Source of the DNA: Phoronis pallida
Taxonomy: Eukaryota > Phoronida > Phoronidae
Assembly (NCBI GenBank): GCA_028565715.1
Contig: JAOXYC010148885.1
Location: 1 to 13,579, forward strand
Length of the DNA: 13,579 nt
Direction of reading: 5' to 3'
Below are positions 1-8,482 of this stretch, piece after piece. The notes beneath the pieces are model-generated. The model was not told the DNA's origin. It did no database searches and saw only the letters and a program-made list of their open reading frames with translations. A program made the translations under genes and the position numbers. Each line of letters starts with the position of its first letter. Position 1 is the stretch's first letter.

Positions 1-248
1 GTCATGGGAATCGAACCCATGGACAGGCTTGCATTCTAGACAAGTGCTCTACCAACTGAGCTAACGAGACAGCCATGCCAGGAACAGTAAATTTATCAGA
101 CTCAAGGGGGACACTGAGGTAGAACCCTTTGCTAAGGATATCCTTGAGTCTGATAAATTTACTGTTCCTGTCATGGCTGTCTCGTTAGCTCAGTTGCTAG
201 AGCACTTGCCTAGAATGCAAGCCTGTCCATGGGTTCGATTCCCATGAC
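1..248. repeat. Head-to-head palindrome of two tRNA-like arms
   Basis: Positions 1-107 and 142-248 are reverse complements over 107 bp with only three mismatches and no gaps, around a 34-bp spacer (108-141). Each arm carries a tRNA-like module pointing outward (about 70 down to 1 on minus, 179 to 252 on plus), with A box TAGCTCAGTTG and B box GGTTCGATTCC. The left arm may continue past the window edge. An A-run follows the right arm (256-263), suggesting a tRNA-related SINE or snapback element. It lies in intron 5 of the cyclase. Confidence 0.85.
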
Positions 249-252
249 GGGT
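179..252 (+). tRNA. tRNA-like pseudogene module, anticodon loop CTAGAAT (AGA)
   Basis: The 74-nt module has a paired D arm (GCTC/GAGC), a perfect anticodon stem CTTGC/GCAAG around loop CTAGAAT (anticodon AGA, nominally Ser), and a perfect T arm ATGGG/CCCAT with loop TTCGATT. The acceptor stem is poor (wobbles and two mismatches between GTCTCGT and GACGGGT), one of the two D-loop G residues is lost, and there is no serine-type long variable arm. I read it as a tRNA-derived repeat, not a working tRNA. A second copy runs on the minus strand from 70 to 1, retains the D-loop GG and is cut by the window edge. Confidence 0.5.
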
Positions 253-385
253 CAAAAAAAATTTCAGATTCTAAATTTATCTCTATATAATTAATTGTCG
301 TCACAGCAGTGATCTATTAATTATATCCACTTATTATTTAAATCTTGAACATGTATTTCATTAAATTTACGTCGTTAAAACAAAC

Positions 386-480
386 CTTAACGTTTTGAAC
401 GCCTCTCAATTCGATGTCAAAACTATCACTAATTTCAACCAAGATGTTGCGTGTAGACTCTGATATTTGTATCTTCATAG
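386..480 (-). CDS. Exon 5 of the NIT guanylate cyclase (late catalytic domain)
   Basis: This 95-nt exon has an AATTTCAG acceptor and a TTAAG|GTTTGT donor. Two bases complete the Ala codon begun in exon 4; 31 codons follow and the exon ends in phase 0 at about residue 601. The translation, MKIQISESTRNILVEI then FDIELRGVQNVK, fits the usual post-NTASRME segment (I-H-x-S-x-x-T, then a G-rich beta strand before GKGxxxTYWL). The GKG-TYWL motif was not found between 1 and 385 on this strand, so the final exon or exons are outside the window. The gene is therefore partial at its 3' end. Confidence 0.85.
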
Positions 481-1568
481 CTGAAATTATGAATTAAGGG
501 GTTTAACAATTATTTAATATTAATAAAAACTTTAGTAAAATTTTTTTCTTCAAAATTTCCTTTTACCTAGTTCTGAATAAAATGTTCATCTTCAGCTAAA
601 ATATCTGCAACCAAAAAACATAAAACAAAAACTGTGAGTATTTTTTTCTTAAAAGTGTCTTATTCACTATAAACGTACACATGTCTCACACAACTGTGCA
701 AAGAATCAAGCCGGAAATTTATCATCATCTGTACAAATTATGAATAAAATTCTTCAATACTCAAGAATTTTTGACAAAACCATAGATTGATAGTAGAGAA
801 GAACCTCAACTAACGTCTGGCGTAATGATTAATCAGAAGATGTATTTCAGTATATTTGACTCGGTTCTATACATTGGTTTTGAGATCAGATGGTTCTACA
901 TCCGGTTTGACGCTTGGTTTGAAATACGCAGAACCAGATATGAAACTATTTGATTTTGTTTCCATCGTTCCACGAAGTCAAGTTGGGGATCTTTTTTCTA
1001 AAAGTTATGATAAAAAAAATGTTTACGTATTTTCTGGACCACTTGTGAACGGCTCCTAACTAGATCACATTATTACGTAGTAAACTTTCGAAATTAACGT
1101 GAACAGTCCGTGGCTTCTTAAATTCACGTGCGCGGAAAAAGCAATAATGACTGTAATAGACTCAAGTTTTTTGTACAATGCGACTCATTTTTCTGGTATG
1201 ATAAGTTAACAATGTTACTACATTGTATAATTGAGATTCATCATTTCTGATAGCCATCAATAAAATAACCAGAAACACATTGAAAAGTGCCCTTTGGAAA
1301 GAAAACTCATTAATATCTTGCATTTTTTTTCATTATGAAGATTTGAAAAGCTCAGTTTGGTGTTTTATTGACATTTTTTAAAACCTTCGATTTCACTATT
1401 GGCTTGATTGATGATTTTTCAAAAATTCGTTCAGATCAGTTAATGTAAGTACGCAATTTGAAACAAAAATCAAGGAAGTTGACCTCATTCAACAGTTGAT
1501 AATTCTACAATCGTAAGTAGCGATGATAACATTAAAAAGTACACAAATGTGAAAAATGTACAGTGTAC
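481..1568 (-). other. Intron 4 of the cyclase; nothing else recognised
   Basis: This is an AT-rich intron between exons 4 and 5. A 67-codon open frame at 856-1059 on the plus strand has no recognisable motif. A small hairpin (ACAATG...CATTGT) sits near 1210-1227. No RNA gene or transposon was recognised. Confidence 0.7.
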
Positions 1569-1667
1569 CTTGGCTAGTTGTTTCCATTCTACTAGCCGTA
1601 TTGACCGTGTCACCAAACAAACAGTATCGCGGCATCTTCTGGCCTACCACGCCGGCAACACATGACC
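1569..1667 (-). CDS. Exon 4 of the NIT guanylate cyclase (catalytic Asn/Arg)
   Basis: This 99-nt exon lies between a TCTCCAG acceptor and a CAAG|GTACAC donor, phase 1 in and phase 1 out. It encodes [19 protein letters not shown] followed by [14 protein letters not shown]552 in RYC is the second guanine-specificity residue, pairing with E480. N559 and R563 in NTASRME are the Asn and Arg that orient and stabilise the transition state. Together with exons 1-3 this gives a full set of active-site residues, so the enzyme is predicted to be active as a dimer. The neighbouring exon 5 follows after an intron of about 1.1 kb. Confidence 0.93.
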
Positions 1668-1854
1668 CTGGAGACAAAAACATTATTACAAACATAATCA
1701 AGAATACTAATAATAATGATTATTATGCTAACCACAAGGACAACTTCACTATATGTCAAAGCCGCCATGTTGTATATTAGAGAAATATTTCTCCTTTTAA
1801 CACTTAACAGCTTGTGATGACGTAGTGCCAAGTCTTTATGATGCTAACCAGAGT

Positions 1855-1986
1855 CGTGTTCAACAGCTAGTAATTTCACTGGCCAAGCTAGTTGTTCTGG
1901 TCCCCTCGTTAATTTTTGCATGCAAAAACAGGGTGGGTACCAGGCAAAACTAGCTTTGCGAGTGAAATTACTAGCTGTTGAACACG
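1855..1986. repeat. Foldback element (inverted repeat) in intron 3
   Basis: The arms, about 1855-1900 and 1945-1986, pair as CGTGTTCAACAGCTAGTAAT... against its complement, first perfectly for 26 bp and then with scattered mismatches. The centre includes the palindrome TTTTGCATGCAAAA. The whole forms a long hairpin typical of a foldback MITE. No clear target-site duplication was seen. Confidence 0.75.
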
Positions 1987-2102
1987 CTTCAGGTTTGAAA
2001 GCGCTTTTATTCAAATCGCGTGACAATAAGTAAGCAAATGGCAATATGAAATAAACCCAGGCCAAAAACAGAATGCTGTTAGAAGTGCTCTAGACGTTAG
2101 CT

Positions 2103-2349
2103 GGACGTGTTTTGATAGCAGTTATTGTACATAATTCTAAAGCTGATTGACCTGCCTATAGTCGGACAATAGGCCAATAACCGGCCAACCCCTTCATTGT
2201 TCGTTAACAATGCTTTTAACAAAAGAATAAATCCGGCGAATAAGTAGCTTCCAAAACACGCCGGACTATAGAACAGAACAATGAGAGAACAATAACTTAC
2301 GCCCAGCACCCTTCGGGTAATATCTCAATATTTTAATATTACCCGAAGG
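2103..2349. repeat. Nested short inverted repeats (possible degraded MITE plus hairpin)
   Basis: A 14-bp perfect hairpin, CCTTCGGGTAATAT (2310-2323) with its complement at 2336-2349, is the firm part. Upstream, weaker pairs occur: GACGTGTTTTG near 2103 with CAAAACACGCC near 2252, CTATAGTCGGAC near 2156 with GCCGGACTATAG near 2262, and the 7-bp hairpin CATTGTT/AACAATG near 2194. They suggest an old foldback, but the pairing is patchy. Confidence 0.4.
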
Positions 2350-2462
2350 TAAATATTAAAAATGATAAAATTGCTATAATGTCCGGAGCTTCTATACTGC
2401 CTTTTCATTTAAAACGCTGTACAATTCTGAACATTGCGGCCAATGCTCGGGTTCTAATGGGG

Positions 2463-2535
2463 GTTGCTGTTGGCCTAGTGGTTGAGCGTGAGCCCCTGAA
2501 CTTGGAGGTCCATGGTTCAAGCCCCGCCCGGTGAT
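2463..2535 (+). repeat. tRNA-like Pol III promoter module (SINE head candidate)
   Basis: It contains a good A box, TGGCCTAGTGGTTGAGC (2471-2487), and a B box, GGTTCAAGCC (2513-2522), about 26 bp apart, preceded by a tRNA-like 5' end. The anticodon stem does not pair, so it is not a functional tRNA. A run of seven T at about 2624-2630 could end a Pol III transcript. It is best read as the head of a decayed tRNA-derived SINE in intron 3. Confidence 0.45.
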
Positions 2536-2803
2536 ATTGGTTTGTCATGTTATATATCATTAATTAGGTGCAAAAAGATAATTTGCAGCGTGCAAAGTTG
2601 ACATTTCAAGGTGAAAACTAAGTTTTTTTCGGGTTTGATCTACTTTTCGCCTACTTGCATAAAACAAATCTTTTCTATTCGTTTAAACAGTGCAATAATA
2701 ATACTAAATTGAAAGATTGGGTGTCCTATTCAACTCAAGGAATGGTTAATCAACAAAATTGCTCTACAAACATTGTACTGAATGACATCAAAATGCAACA
2801 TAC

Positions 2804-2923
2804 CCGTATGCACTCCTATTCGCATTTTAATTGGTTTGTCCGGTTGATGGGGAATGCAAAAATCTCCGACAACTTTGCGCAAGTGAAGGGCCATGCGAGC
2901 AATTTCGTCTGCATGTTGATTCC
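2804..2923 (-). CDS. Exon 3 of the NIT guanylate cyclase
   Basis: This 120-nt exon is bounded by a GTTTAAG acceptor and a CGG|GTATGT donor. It starts with two bases that complete a Gly codon begun in exon 2, carries 39 codons and leaves one base. The translation shows HADEIARMALHL and MRIGVHTG, matching the conserved cyclase segment (H-x-x-E-I-A-x-M-A-L, then the R-I-G-V-H-T-G strand) that always follows [12 protein letters not shown] found it by scanning the intron between exons 2 and 4 for this expected segment. The phases on both sides fit without adjustment. Confidence 0.92.
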
Positions 2924-2949
2924 CTTAAACAGAAATAAATGGGAAAATT

Positions 2950-3315
2950 GATTAATCATCGCCCGTTGGAAACTCTTACTACCTAATAGATTGTAGAATA
3001 GTACCAGAAAGCATGTTTACCTTCACTATGAATAAGCCCTTTGTATGTGCACTCTACTGACCCAAGATACCTGAATAGCAACCGCTAAACAAAGGGCGCA
3101 TTCCTTTGTTCACACAATGAATGGGGTTGAATGATTAACCATCGCCCGTTTGAAACTCTTACTACCTAATATATTGTAGTATACGACCAGAAAGCATGTT
3201 AACCTTCACTATAAATAAACCCTTTGTGTGTGCACTCTACTGACCCAAGAACCTTGAATAGCAACCGCTAAACAAAGGGCGCATTCTTTTGTTCACACAA
3301 TGAATGGGGTTGAAT
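2950..3315. repeat. Tandem duplication, two 183-bp units, in intron 2
   Basis: Units 2950-3132 and 3133-3315 are near-identical head-to-tail copies, starting GATTAAYCATCGCCCGTT and ending AATGGGGTTGAAT. They differ by a modest number of substitutions and compensating small indels. Each unit contains an AACAAAG...CTTTGTT mini-hairpin around GGCGCATTC. No coding signal was seen. Confidence 0.88.
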
Positions 3316-3335
3316 GGTGTAGCAGTGGATAAGTG

Positions 3336-3373
3336 ACCGTTTATCTACTTAGTAAAATAAGAAGATAAACGGT
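3336..3373. repeat. 11-bp perfect hairpin
   Basis: ACCGTTTATCT (3336-3346) pairs with AGATAAACGGT (3363-3373) around a 16-nt loop. It lies just after the 183-bp duplication. Its role is unknown. Confidence 0.6.
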
Positions 3374-3519
3374 TGCCTTTCGAATGCCTTTGGAATGCTA
3401 AGCAACTGCTTATGTACTAAACAACAAAAGAAGTAGTATTCGAGTCGCCTTAGTTTCGGACGGGTGTTTTTAAATGGAAATTCGTTTATTTCGATAATTT
3501 TAAGTTTTAATCAAGTACC

Positions 3520-3780
3520 ATCGACTGTTTTCACTAAGAAGTGTCAATGATTTGCGTTCCAAATAAATCCACTTAATTAAAGATATATCATATATCACGT
3601 CTAATGCGCACAGTTTAAGTGGAATAGTCAATTACAAAAATAATTAGTCACCCATCTTCCAATTTGAAGCTCAATTTAATTAAGAATTAGACTGTTTTTA
3701 CTAATCAGTGTCAATGACTTTCTTAACGTGTTTCAAAGAAATCAACTCACAAAATTAAAGATATAAAATAATAAAGAACT
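3520..3780. repeat. Degenerate direct repeat about 165 bp apart, intron 2
   Basis: GACTGTTTTCACTAAGAAGT (near 3525) followed by GTCAATGA and later TTAATTAAAGATATA reappears near 3689 as GACTGTTTTTACTAATCAGT, GTCAATGA and AAAATTAAAGATATA. The copies are clearly related but diverged, so this looks like an old local duplication. Confidence 0.55.
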
Positions 3781-4063
3781 GCTAGATGCGTGCATTTGAA
3801 GGTATTTATATCATGTGAAGTTGGGCGTCCAAATTTTATTTTTAAAAAAGAACATCGCATCGGTTTTGATATGCGCTTCTCAGCAACGGATGAACCAAAT
3901 TTATTGTCCTATTTTCTGACTAACGTCGATGATAATATGGTCAAAAAGTATACAAAATATCAAAAAGAGAAGCATAAAATTAGAGAAAGTGTCAATTTCA
4001 AACAATTACATATAGAAATTACTATGTCAACAGAAAATGTCAAAGCACACAATTCACACTTAC

Positions 4064-4158
4064 CGTTTGGTGTTGGTAGTCCGGACACGACCATGTAGGC
4101 GTCACCAATAGTTTCTACTTTGTAAACATCGTAGATATCTATGATCTTGTCAAAAACG
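4064..4158 (-). CDS. Exon 2 of the NIT guanylate cyclase (metal and guanine site)
   Basis: This 95-nt exon continues the catalytic domain after exon 1. The acceptor is TTTTTAG and the donor is G|GTAAGT. Its first base completes a phase-2 codon (AG|C, Ser465), followed by 31 codons and one base left over (phase 1). The translation contains [18 protein letters not shown], a hallmark of class III guanylate cyclases. E480 in KVE is the guanine-recognition Glu that marks GTP rather than ATP specificity, and D484 in GDAY is the second metal-binding Asp. The intron separating it from exon 1 is about 4.3 kb and full of repeats. Confidence 0.93.
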
Positions 4159-4670
4159 CTAAAAATAAATTAATAAACAGTGTTATGGTAGAATAAAGGA
4201 CATAACAGTGTTCACAGGCATTTTCCGGTATTTTTAAAACACCATTTACGCCTTTCGTCGGTTCATATACGGAAGTTTGATGAGAAAATGATGTACGCAA
4301 TTCGATTCGTGGCCATTCGATTAAAAACTGGAAATCGTTGCAGCTCCTACATAACATGTCCTTTGAGCTCAGTCAACACCTAGGTACCTCAAATACCTAC
4401 CGTTCAGGCACTAATTAAGCTGACCGTGTGGCACCGATCTGGCTTTTTAAAAGACAAGACCAAGGCATGATCCCAGGGTAAACATTGACTTGGTTTTGTC
4501 AATTGGAAAGAGTCTGACAACAAACGTGATGGTTAAGCCCGATTCGTTTGTGTTCGCGCAAAACAATTAATACATATATTTAACATGTCACATCTCGAAT
4601 CCATCGTTTGATGACCTTTGTCTTTATACTAGATACGTCACTGATTTAGCCACGGCTTATCTTCAGTAAC
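4159..4670 (-). other. 5' part of intron 1 next to exon 2; nothing recognised
   Basis: The stretch between exon 2 and the first LINE fragment shows no domain, RNA gene or repeat I can name. A 72-codon minus-strand open frame here has no motif and is read as chance. Confidence 0.6.
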
Positions 4671-4920
4671 TGCAGACCGACCCCAACTGCCACTGTGTTC
4701 ATCTGCTGATCAGCGTCTCCTCTCAGGGCCTAAAACTCTCAAGACAATTGGTGCACGATCCTTGTCAGCCTCTTCACGCATGTGGAATGCTCTGCAAGGA
4801 GAAATCCACCACAGTCCTAGTCTTTGAGTGCCTTCAAGAGGTCGCTCAAGATGCATTTAATTCGTCTCGGTTTTGAGGTTTATACGGTTGATGCTGGTCA
4901 TCTTACTCCATGTATAAAAT
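4671..4920 (+). pseudogene. L2/CR1-like LINE C-terminal fragment A (broken)
   Basis: From 4699 the frame reads SSADQRLLSGPKTLKTIGAR, then SLSASSRMWNALQGEIHH, to a TGA at 4825-4827. After a frameshift it reads FKRSLKMHLIRLGF (from 4833). This matches the extreme C-terminus of L2-type non-LTR retrotransposon ORF2 (x-P-x-x-x-x-G-x-R-S-F-S-x-A-A-x-R-x-W-N-x-L-P, then F-K-x-x-L-K-x-H-L). It is 5'-truncated, frameshifted and inert, and is antisense to the host gene. Confidence 0.7.
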
Positions 4921-4949
4921 ATAGGTAAAATTCGACCGTACCTATCCGA

Positions 4950-5595
4950 TCAAGACTTGACCAGGCAAATGGAATCTTAATGGCCTTTCAGTGACATGCT
5001 TGTCTCCACTTCTGCTTATCCAGAGCAAGGCAGTAAGGTTTATCACAAGGACACCTCCCAGAGATCACTTCACACCTGAACATGTCAAGGAACTACACTG
5101 GCTCTCCGTCGAAATACGCATTATGTTTAAGACGGCGACACATGTCTTCAAGATCTTGCACGTTTGGTTGCCGGCTTACATGAAGGAGATGACATCAATT
5201 TATTCCAGGCCAGTATATCTACGTCAACACAGAGCTACTTATTTGAGGGTTCCTCGTACCCGAAGGTCCGTGGGTCGTCAGTCCTTTGTTCAGCATCGGC
5301 AATTGTGTGGAATGGGCTTCCCGCTGGTATTCGCAACAGCCTTGTCTGAAGACTCACTTGCTTTATCGCGGTCTACGTCTCATACTGACGGTGCTACAGT
5401 TATTAATTGTTCAGTGCTATTGTATAATTTTCCAATTTTTATGCTACTTTACTGTGATATTCTAATGACCATACCTGTTCCAGTTTTTAAATGTTTTTAA
5501 ACAATTTGTTTATTATTCAGTCAGTTTTGTATTTTGAATTATCTTTGTAAAGCGCAGCGATATTTTTGATGCTGCCCTTTATAAAATTTGCACAA
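4950..5595 (+). pseudogene. L2-like LINE 3' end B: ORF2 C-terminus plus 3' tail
   Basis: It begins with SRLDQANGILMAF (4950 on). A long frame from 4991 reads IQSKAVRFITRTPPRDHFTP, then VKELHWLSVEIRIMFKTATH and VPRTRRSVGRQSF. After a frameshift near 5284 it gives CSASAIVWNGLPAGIRNSL, and after another, KTHLLYRGLRL. This is the classic post-reverse-transcriptase region of L2-clade LINEs (LQRVQN-x-AAR, LKELHWLPV, WN-x-LP). The 3' tail at about 5513-5590, with TTGTAAAGCGCAGCGATAT and CTTTATAAAA, closely matches the solo tail at 12347-12430. It is 5'-truncated and has at least two frameshifts, so it is inactive. Confidence 0.82.
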
Positions 5596-5599
5596 ATTG

Positions 5600-6517
5600 G
5601 AGGTTGTTTAGCACGTATACAACAAATACATTAAAACACTTCTAAGAACTTAAATTACAAGTTTCAAGTAATAAGCGGCGACAAATCCCCGGTAAATCAG
5701 AGGAAATGTCTCGACTGAATAAACTTGCCGGCCAGTGTCTTACATAAATCACTCCCCAATATGTGACGCCAAGTCAACAATGTTTTTATGAGGCCAAACG
5801 CTAGCAAACGGGGATTTTTCAAATGCGTGTTATGCGATCTGTTATAGGCCAAACAAACCGTAAACTAACATACGACTTCCTTGGCCTAATGCTTCGTCAT
5901 GTGACTACAGTCGTTGCTGTAGATACAACATGATGTCGCTTATTAATACACGAACATAATTTAGATGCATTGTTTTGTCGAGTATTGAAATAAATATGTT
6001 AGATATGTTCAACAGGCCTACTTAAATTACTCCTTTATTTTATCAACAAAACTATTTGAACAACTAACTTGAGCGAACCGGCGATTGGAAATCGATCGTC
6101 TGCTAGGTAAGTGCCCTAATTTCGCCAAGGAAAACGATCTATTTTCTAAATTCTGCAAAAACAGCAGCACCATCGTGAAATATTTTCACATGTGTTACTT
6201 AGATTTTTACTCTAGTTTATTGTGGTGACGATTGTTTGGAAATTGTTAAATTGTTTTCAACCCAGCAAGGCTGAAAGGCGACCGACTCAAAAACTCTTAT
6301 TAACTCCAGCATGTCCGACAACTGATATGACCATAAGCAGCACAGAAAGTGACAAACATTTAAAACCCTGTGTTTTTATTCGTTTCAACTTGACCATAAA
6401 TCTTACCAGAGCAAATTCTATGACTTGACCTCGTTTTCGTCTGGCAAGGACATGCACTTCTATAAATGAGAAGCATCCGCAAAATGTAGTTCGAATGTTC
6501 GTTGATACGTACGATAA
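5600..6517. other. Intron 1 stretch with no recognised feature
   Basis: The sequence is AT-rich. A 68-codon plus-strand frame at 6222-6428 has no motif or codon signal that I can see. No splice-flanked cyclase exon is expected here, because exons 1 and 2 join in phase. Confidence 0.6.
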
Positions 6518-6683
6518 ATGTGTTAAAAAACGTAAGTGTTTGTATAGGTTAGTTATTGCACTCGGTTCATTTTCATCTGACCAGAAATTTATCCGGCCTT
6601 CGGCCTCGTAAATTTCTGGTCAGATGTAGATGAACCTTGTGCAATAACAACCGTATACAAACACTTACGTTTTTTTAATACAT
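6518..6683. repeat. 166-bp foldback element (MITE-like)
   Basis: The arms at 6518-6598 and 6602-6683 are reverse complements over about 80 bp with scattered mismatches. The outer ends read ATGTRTTAAAAAA, then CGTAAGTGTTTGTATA, and the inner ends read CATCTGACCAGAAATTTA. The tip is GGCC-TTC-GGCC. No target-site duplication is obvious. A transcript through it would form a long hairpin. Confidence 0.85.
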
Positions 6684-6751
6684 AAGTCTGAAAATGTGTG
6701 TTCGTCTGCCCGCAAGTTTTCACCGCACGACACGAGGGAATGGTCGAGATT

Positions 6752-6909
6752 TATGGAAACTATATGTGACGTCTGACCTCTATCATGATAACTCAGTAGA
6801 TATATTCTGTAGTAGTTTGGCTTCTTAGAGCCAGATGCATATTTATAACTGCCAAATAGGCCTACAGTTGGGTCCATAGTGAAACAGCCAGCAAGCCTCT
6901 TCATTTTCC
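6752..6909. repeat. Dispersed repeat, copy 1 of a direct pair
   Basis: It is closely similar to 8093-8246 in the same orientation, sharing for example CTCTATCATGATAACTCART and CCATAGTGAAACAGCCAGCA. Seen differences are about eight substitutions and a 6-bp insertion (GGCCTA) here. Both copies keep an open frame on the minus strand, but nearly all substitutions change an amino acid, so it is treated as non-coding repeat. Confidence 0.88.
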
Positions 6910-7143
6910 AAATGGTGCCATGAGCCCTGTAAACCAACGAAATCGGCAATCGTCATGGAACGTTTAAAAACAAGATTATGCTGGAGGAAATTTGTAAAAA
7001 AAGGACATTGCGAGAAAACCGCATAAGGATTTACTGAAACTATTAAAAAGGATGAACAGGTCAAAATTGAATACTAAAATTCATGAACAACGGAAGTTTA
7101 TAAAATATTGTACACTGGTAAAGGATATTGTTCCACAGGAACA

Positions 7144-7510
7144 CAGGCGCAGAATCCGTGAGATTCGTAAGTCCATGTAAATCAGGCGCAGAATCCGTGA
7201 GATTCGGAAGTCCATGTAAAGCAGGCGCAGAATCCGTGAGATTCGTAAGTCCATGTAAAGCAGGCGCAGAATCCTTGAGATTCGTAAGTCCATGTAAAGC
7301 AGGCGCAGAATCCGTGAGATTCGTAAGTCCATGTAAAGCAGGCACAGAATCCTTGAGATTCGTAAGTCCGTGTAAAGCAGGCGCAGAATCCGTGAGATTC
7401 GTAAGTCCATGTAAAGCAGGCGCGGCATCCGTGAGATTCGTAAGTCCATTTAAAGCAGGCGCAGAATCCGTGAGATTCGTAAGTCCATGTAATTAGCAGG
7501 TGCAGAATAG
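7144..7510. repeat. Minisatellite, about 9 copies of a 39-bp unit
   Basis: Unit starts fall exactly every 39 bp at 7144, 7183, 7222, 7261, 7300, 7339, 7378, 7417 and 7456; a degenerate tenth copy begins at 7497 after a 2-bp insertion. The unit begins CAGGCGCAGAATCC and ends near GTCCATGTAAAG. Each contains a small inverted repeat, GAATC-5 nt-GATTC. Because 39 is divisible by three, several frames stay open (for example AGAESVRFVSPCK repeated on plus, and three minus frames). That is an arithmetic effect and not evidence of a gene. Confidence 0.95.
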
Positions 7511-8092
7511 CGGAAGTCGTTTGACAGTACCATTTGGTGGGCGAGTTATGAATGAGCACACCTTAGTTAGGACCGAGGGGTCGGATTGACCATTTCCCGT
7601 AGAGGAGCGTTGTTGGAGGATATTGGGATAGTTTTGAAGCAGTGAGTTTTTGTTGTTCAAATGTGAACACTGGTAGCAGGATTATACAGCATGTAGAAAG
7701 CTGCATGGGTGTAAAGTGGCTGAGTTGTGTTGCTGTATTGTAGTTACCAGGTTACAAGAAAGATAACAATAAAACCAATTAAACTGATAATCTTGGGCAT
7801 CTGGAAAATTATCAAGAACATTCGATTTGATTTGAGTATCTGATTACCTGCAGTTGGCAACTAATTAGTGTATGATAGTGTCAGTTTCAAAATGATTGGA
7901 AACACTTTGAACAATTGCCAAGGAGACATCATGCTTGGTTATGCAGATTTAAGATGTAGATTCAGGAATACACGAACATTGACATAAGTGCTAATATTAT
8001 TAACAGTTTAAAATTGGACTCTGACTTGTGATAAGTGACTTTTTAGTTTTCGAAACATTAATTTGCATAATGTTTGTTATTCGGGGGGAGGA
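7511..8092. other. Between minisatellite and second direct-repeat copy; nothing recognised
   Basis: No domain, RNA gene, hairpin or transposon end was recognised in this intron 1 stretch. Confidence 0.6.
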
Positions 8093-8246
8093 TATGGAAT
8101 CTATCTGTGACCTCTGACCTCTATCATGATAACTCAATAGATATATTCTGTAGTAGTTTGGCTTCTCAGAGCCAGTTGCATATTTATAACAGCCAAATAC
8201 AGTTGGGTCCATAGTGAAACAGCCAGCAAGCCTCTCTATTTTGTGC
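8093..8246. repeat. Dispersed repeat, copy 2 of a direct pair
   Basis: This is the partner of 6752-6909 in the same orientation. The pair brackets the minisatellite, about 1.34 kb apart. The similarity ends near AGCAAGCCTCT, and the flanks differ. Confidence 0.88.
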
Positions 8247-8482
8247 TCAGAGGTCAAGTACAAGGTCAAGTACGGGTTCAAAGCTCAAATCAGAGCTAGT
8301 ATAGTAACATAGTAATTAATGCTAATAATATATGTCAGTTTGTTTATCCATTTAAATTACTACGATTGTACTTCATGCATGTGCCTTATTTATTTTCTTT
8401 TACTTGTTTTTTAATTATTGTGAAGCCTTTTTCGTAAGGCCCCATAGAAATGACAGTGTAACTAAATAGATAAAATAAATAC

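Noticed and set aside
179-252. Functional tRNA-Ser (AGA)
   Set aside because: The acceptor stem pairs badly, the D-loop GG is damaged and the long serine variable arm is missing. The module is one arm of a repeat.
856-1059. 67-codon plus-strand frame as a small gene or missing cyclase exon
   Set aside because: There is no recognisable motif. Exons 4 and 5 already join in phase with continuous domain content, so no exon is missing here.
2655-2951. 98-codon plus-strand frame
   Set aside because: It is the antisense shadow of cyclase exon 3 and its flanks.
3790-4098. 102-codon plus-strand frame
   Set aside because: It overlaps cyclase exon 2 on the opposite strand and shows no motif. The AT-rich composition and lack of conservation signs suggest chance.
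7144-7510. CRISPR-like array
   Set aside because: The whole 39-bp unit repeats with no unique spacers, and the context is eukaryotic.
7081-7559. Four long overlapping open frames on both strands across the 39-bp array
   Set aside because: A repeat period divisible by three with no stop in the unit keeps frames open automatically. Neighbouring flanks show no coding signal or splice sites.
6665-8281. Matching minus-strand frames in both direct-repeat copies (KPNYYRIYLLSYHDRGQ)
   Set aside because: Although the frame is shared, almost all base differences between the copies change the amino acid, which argues against protein selection.
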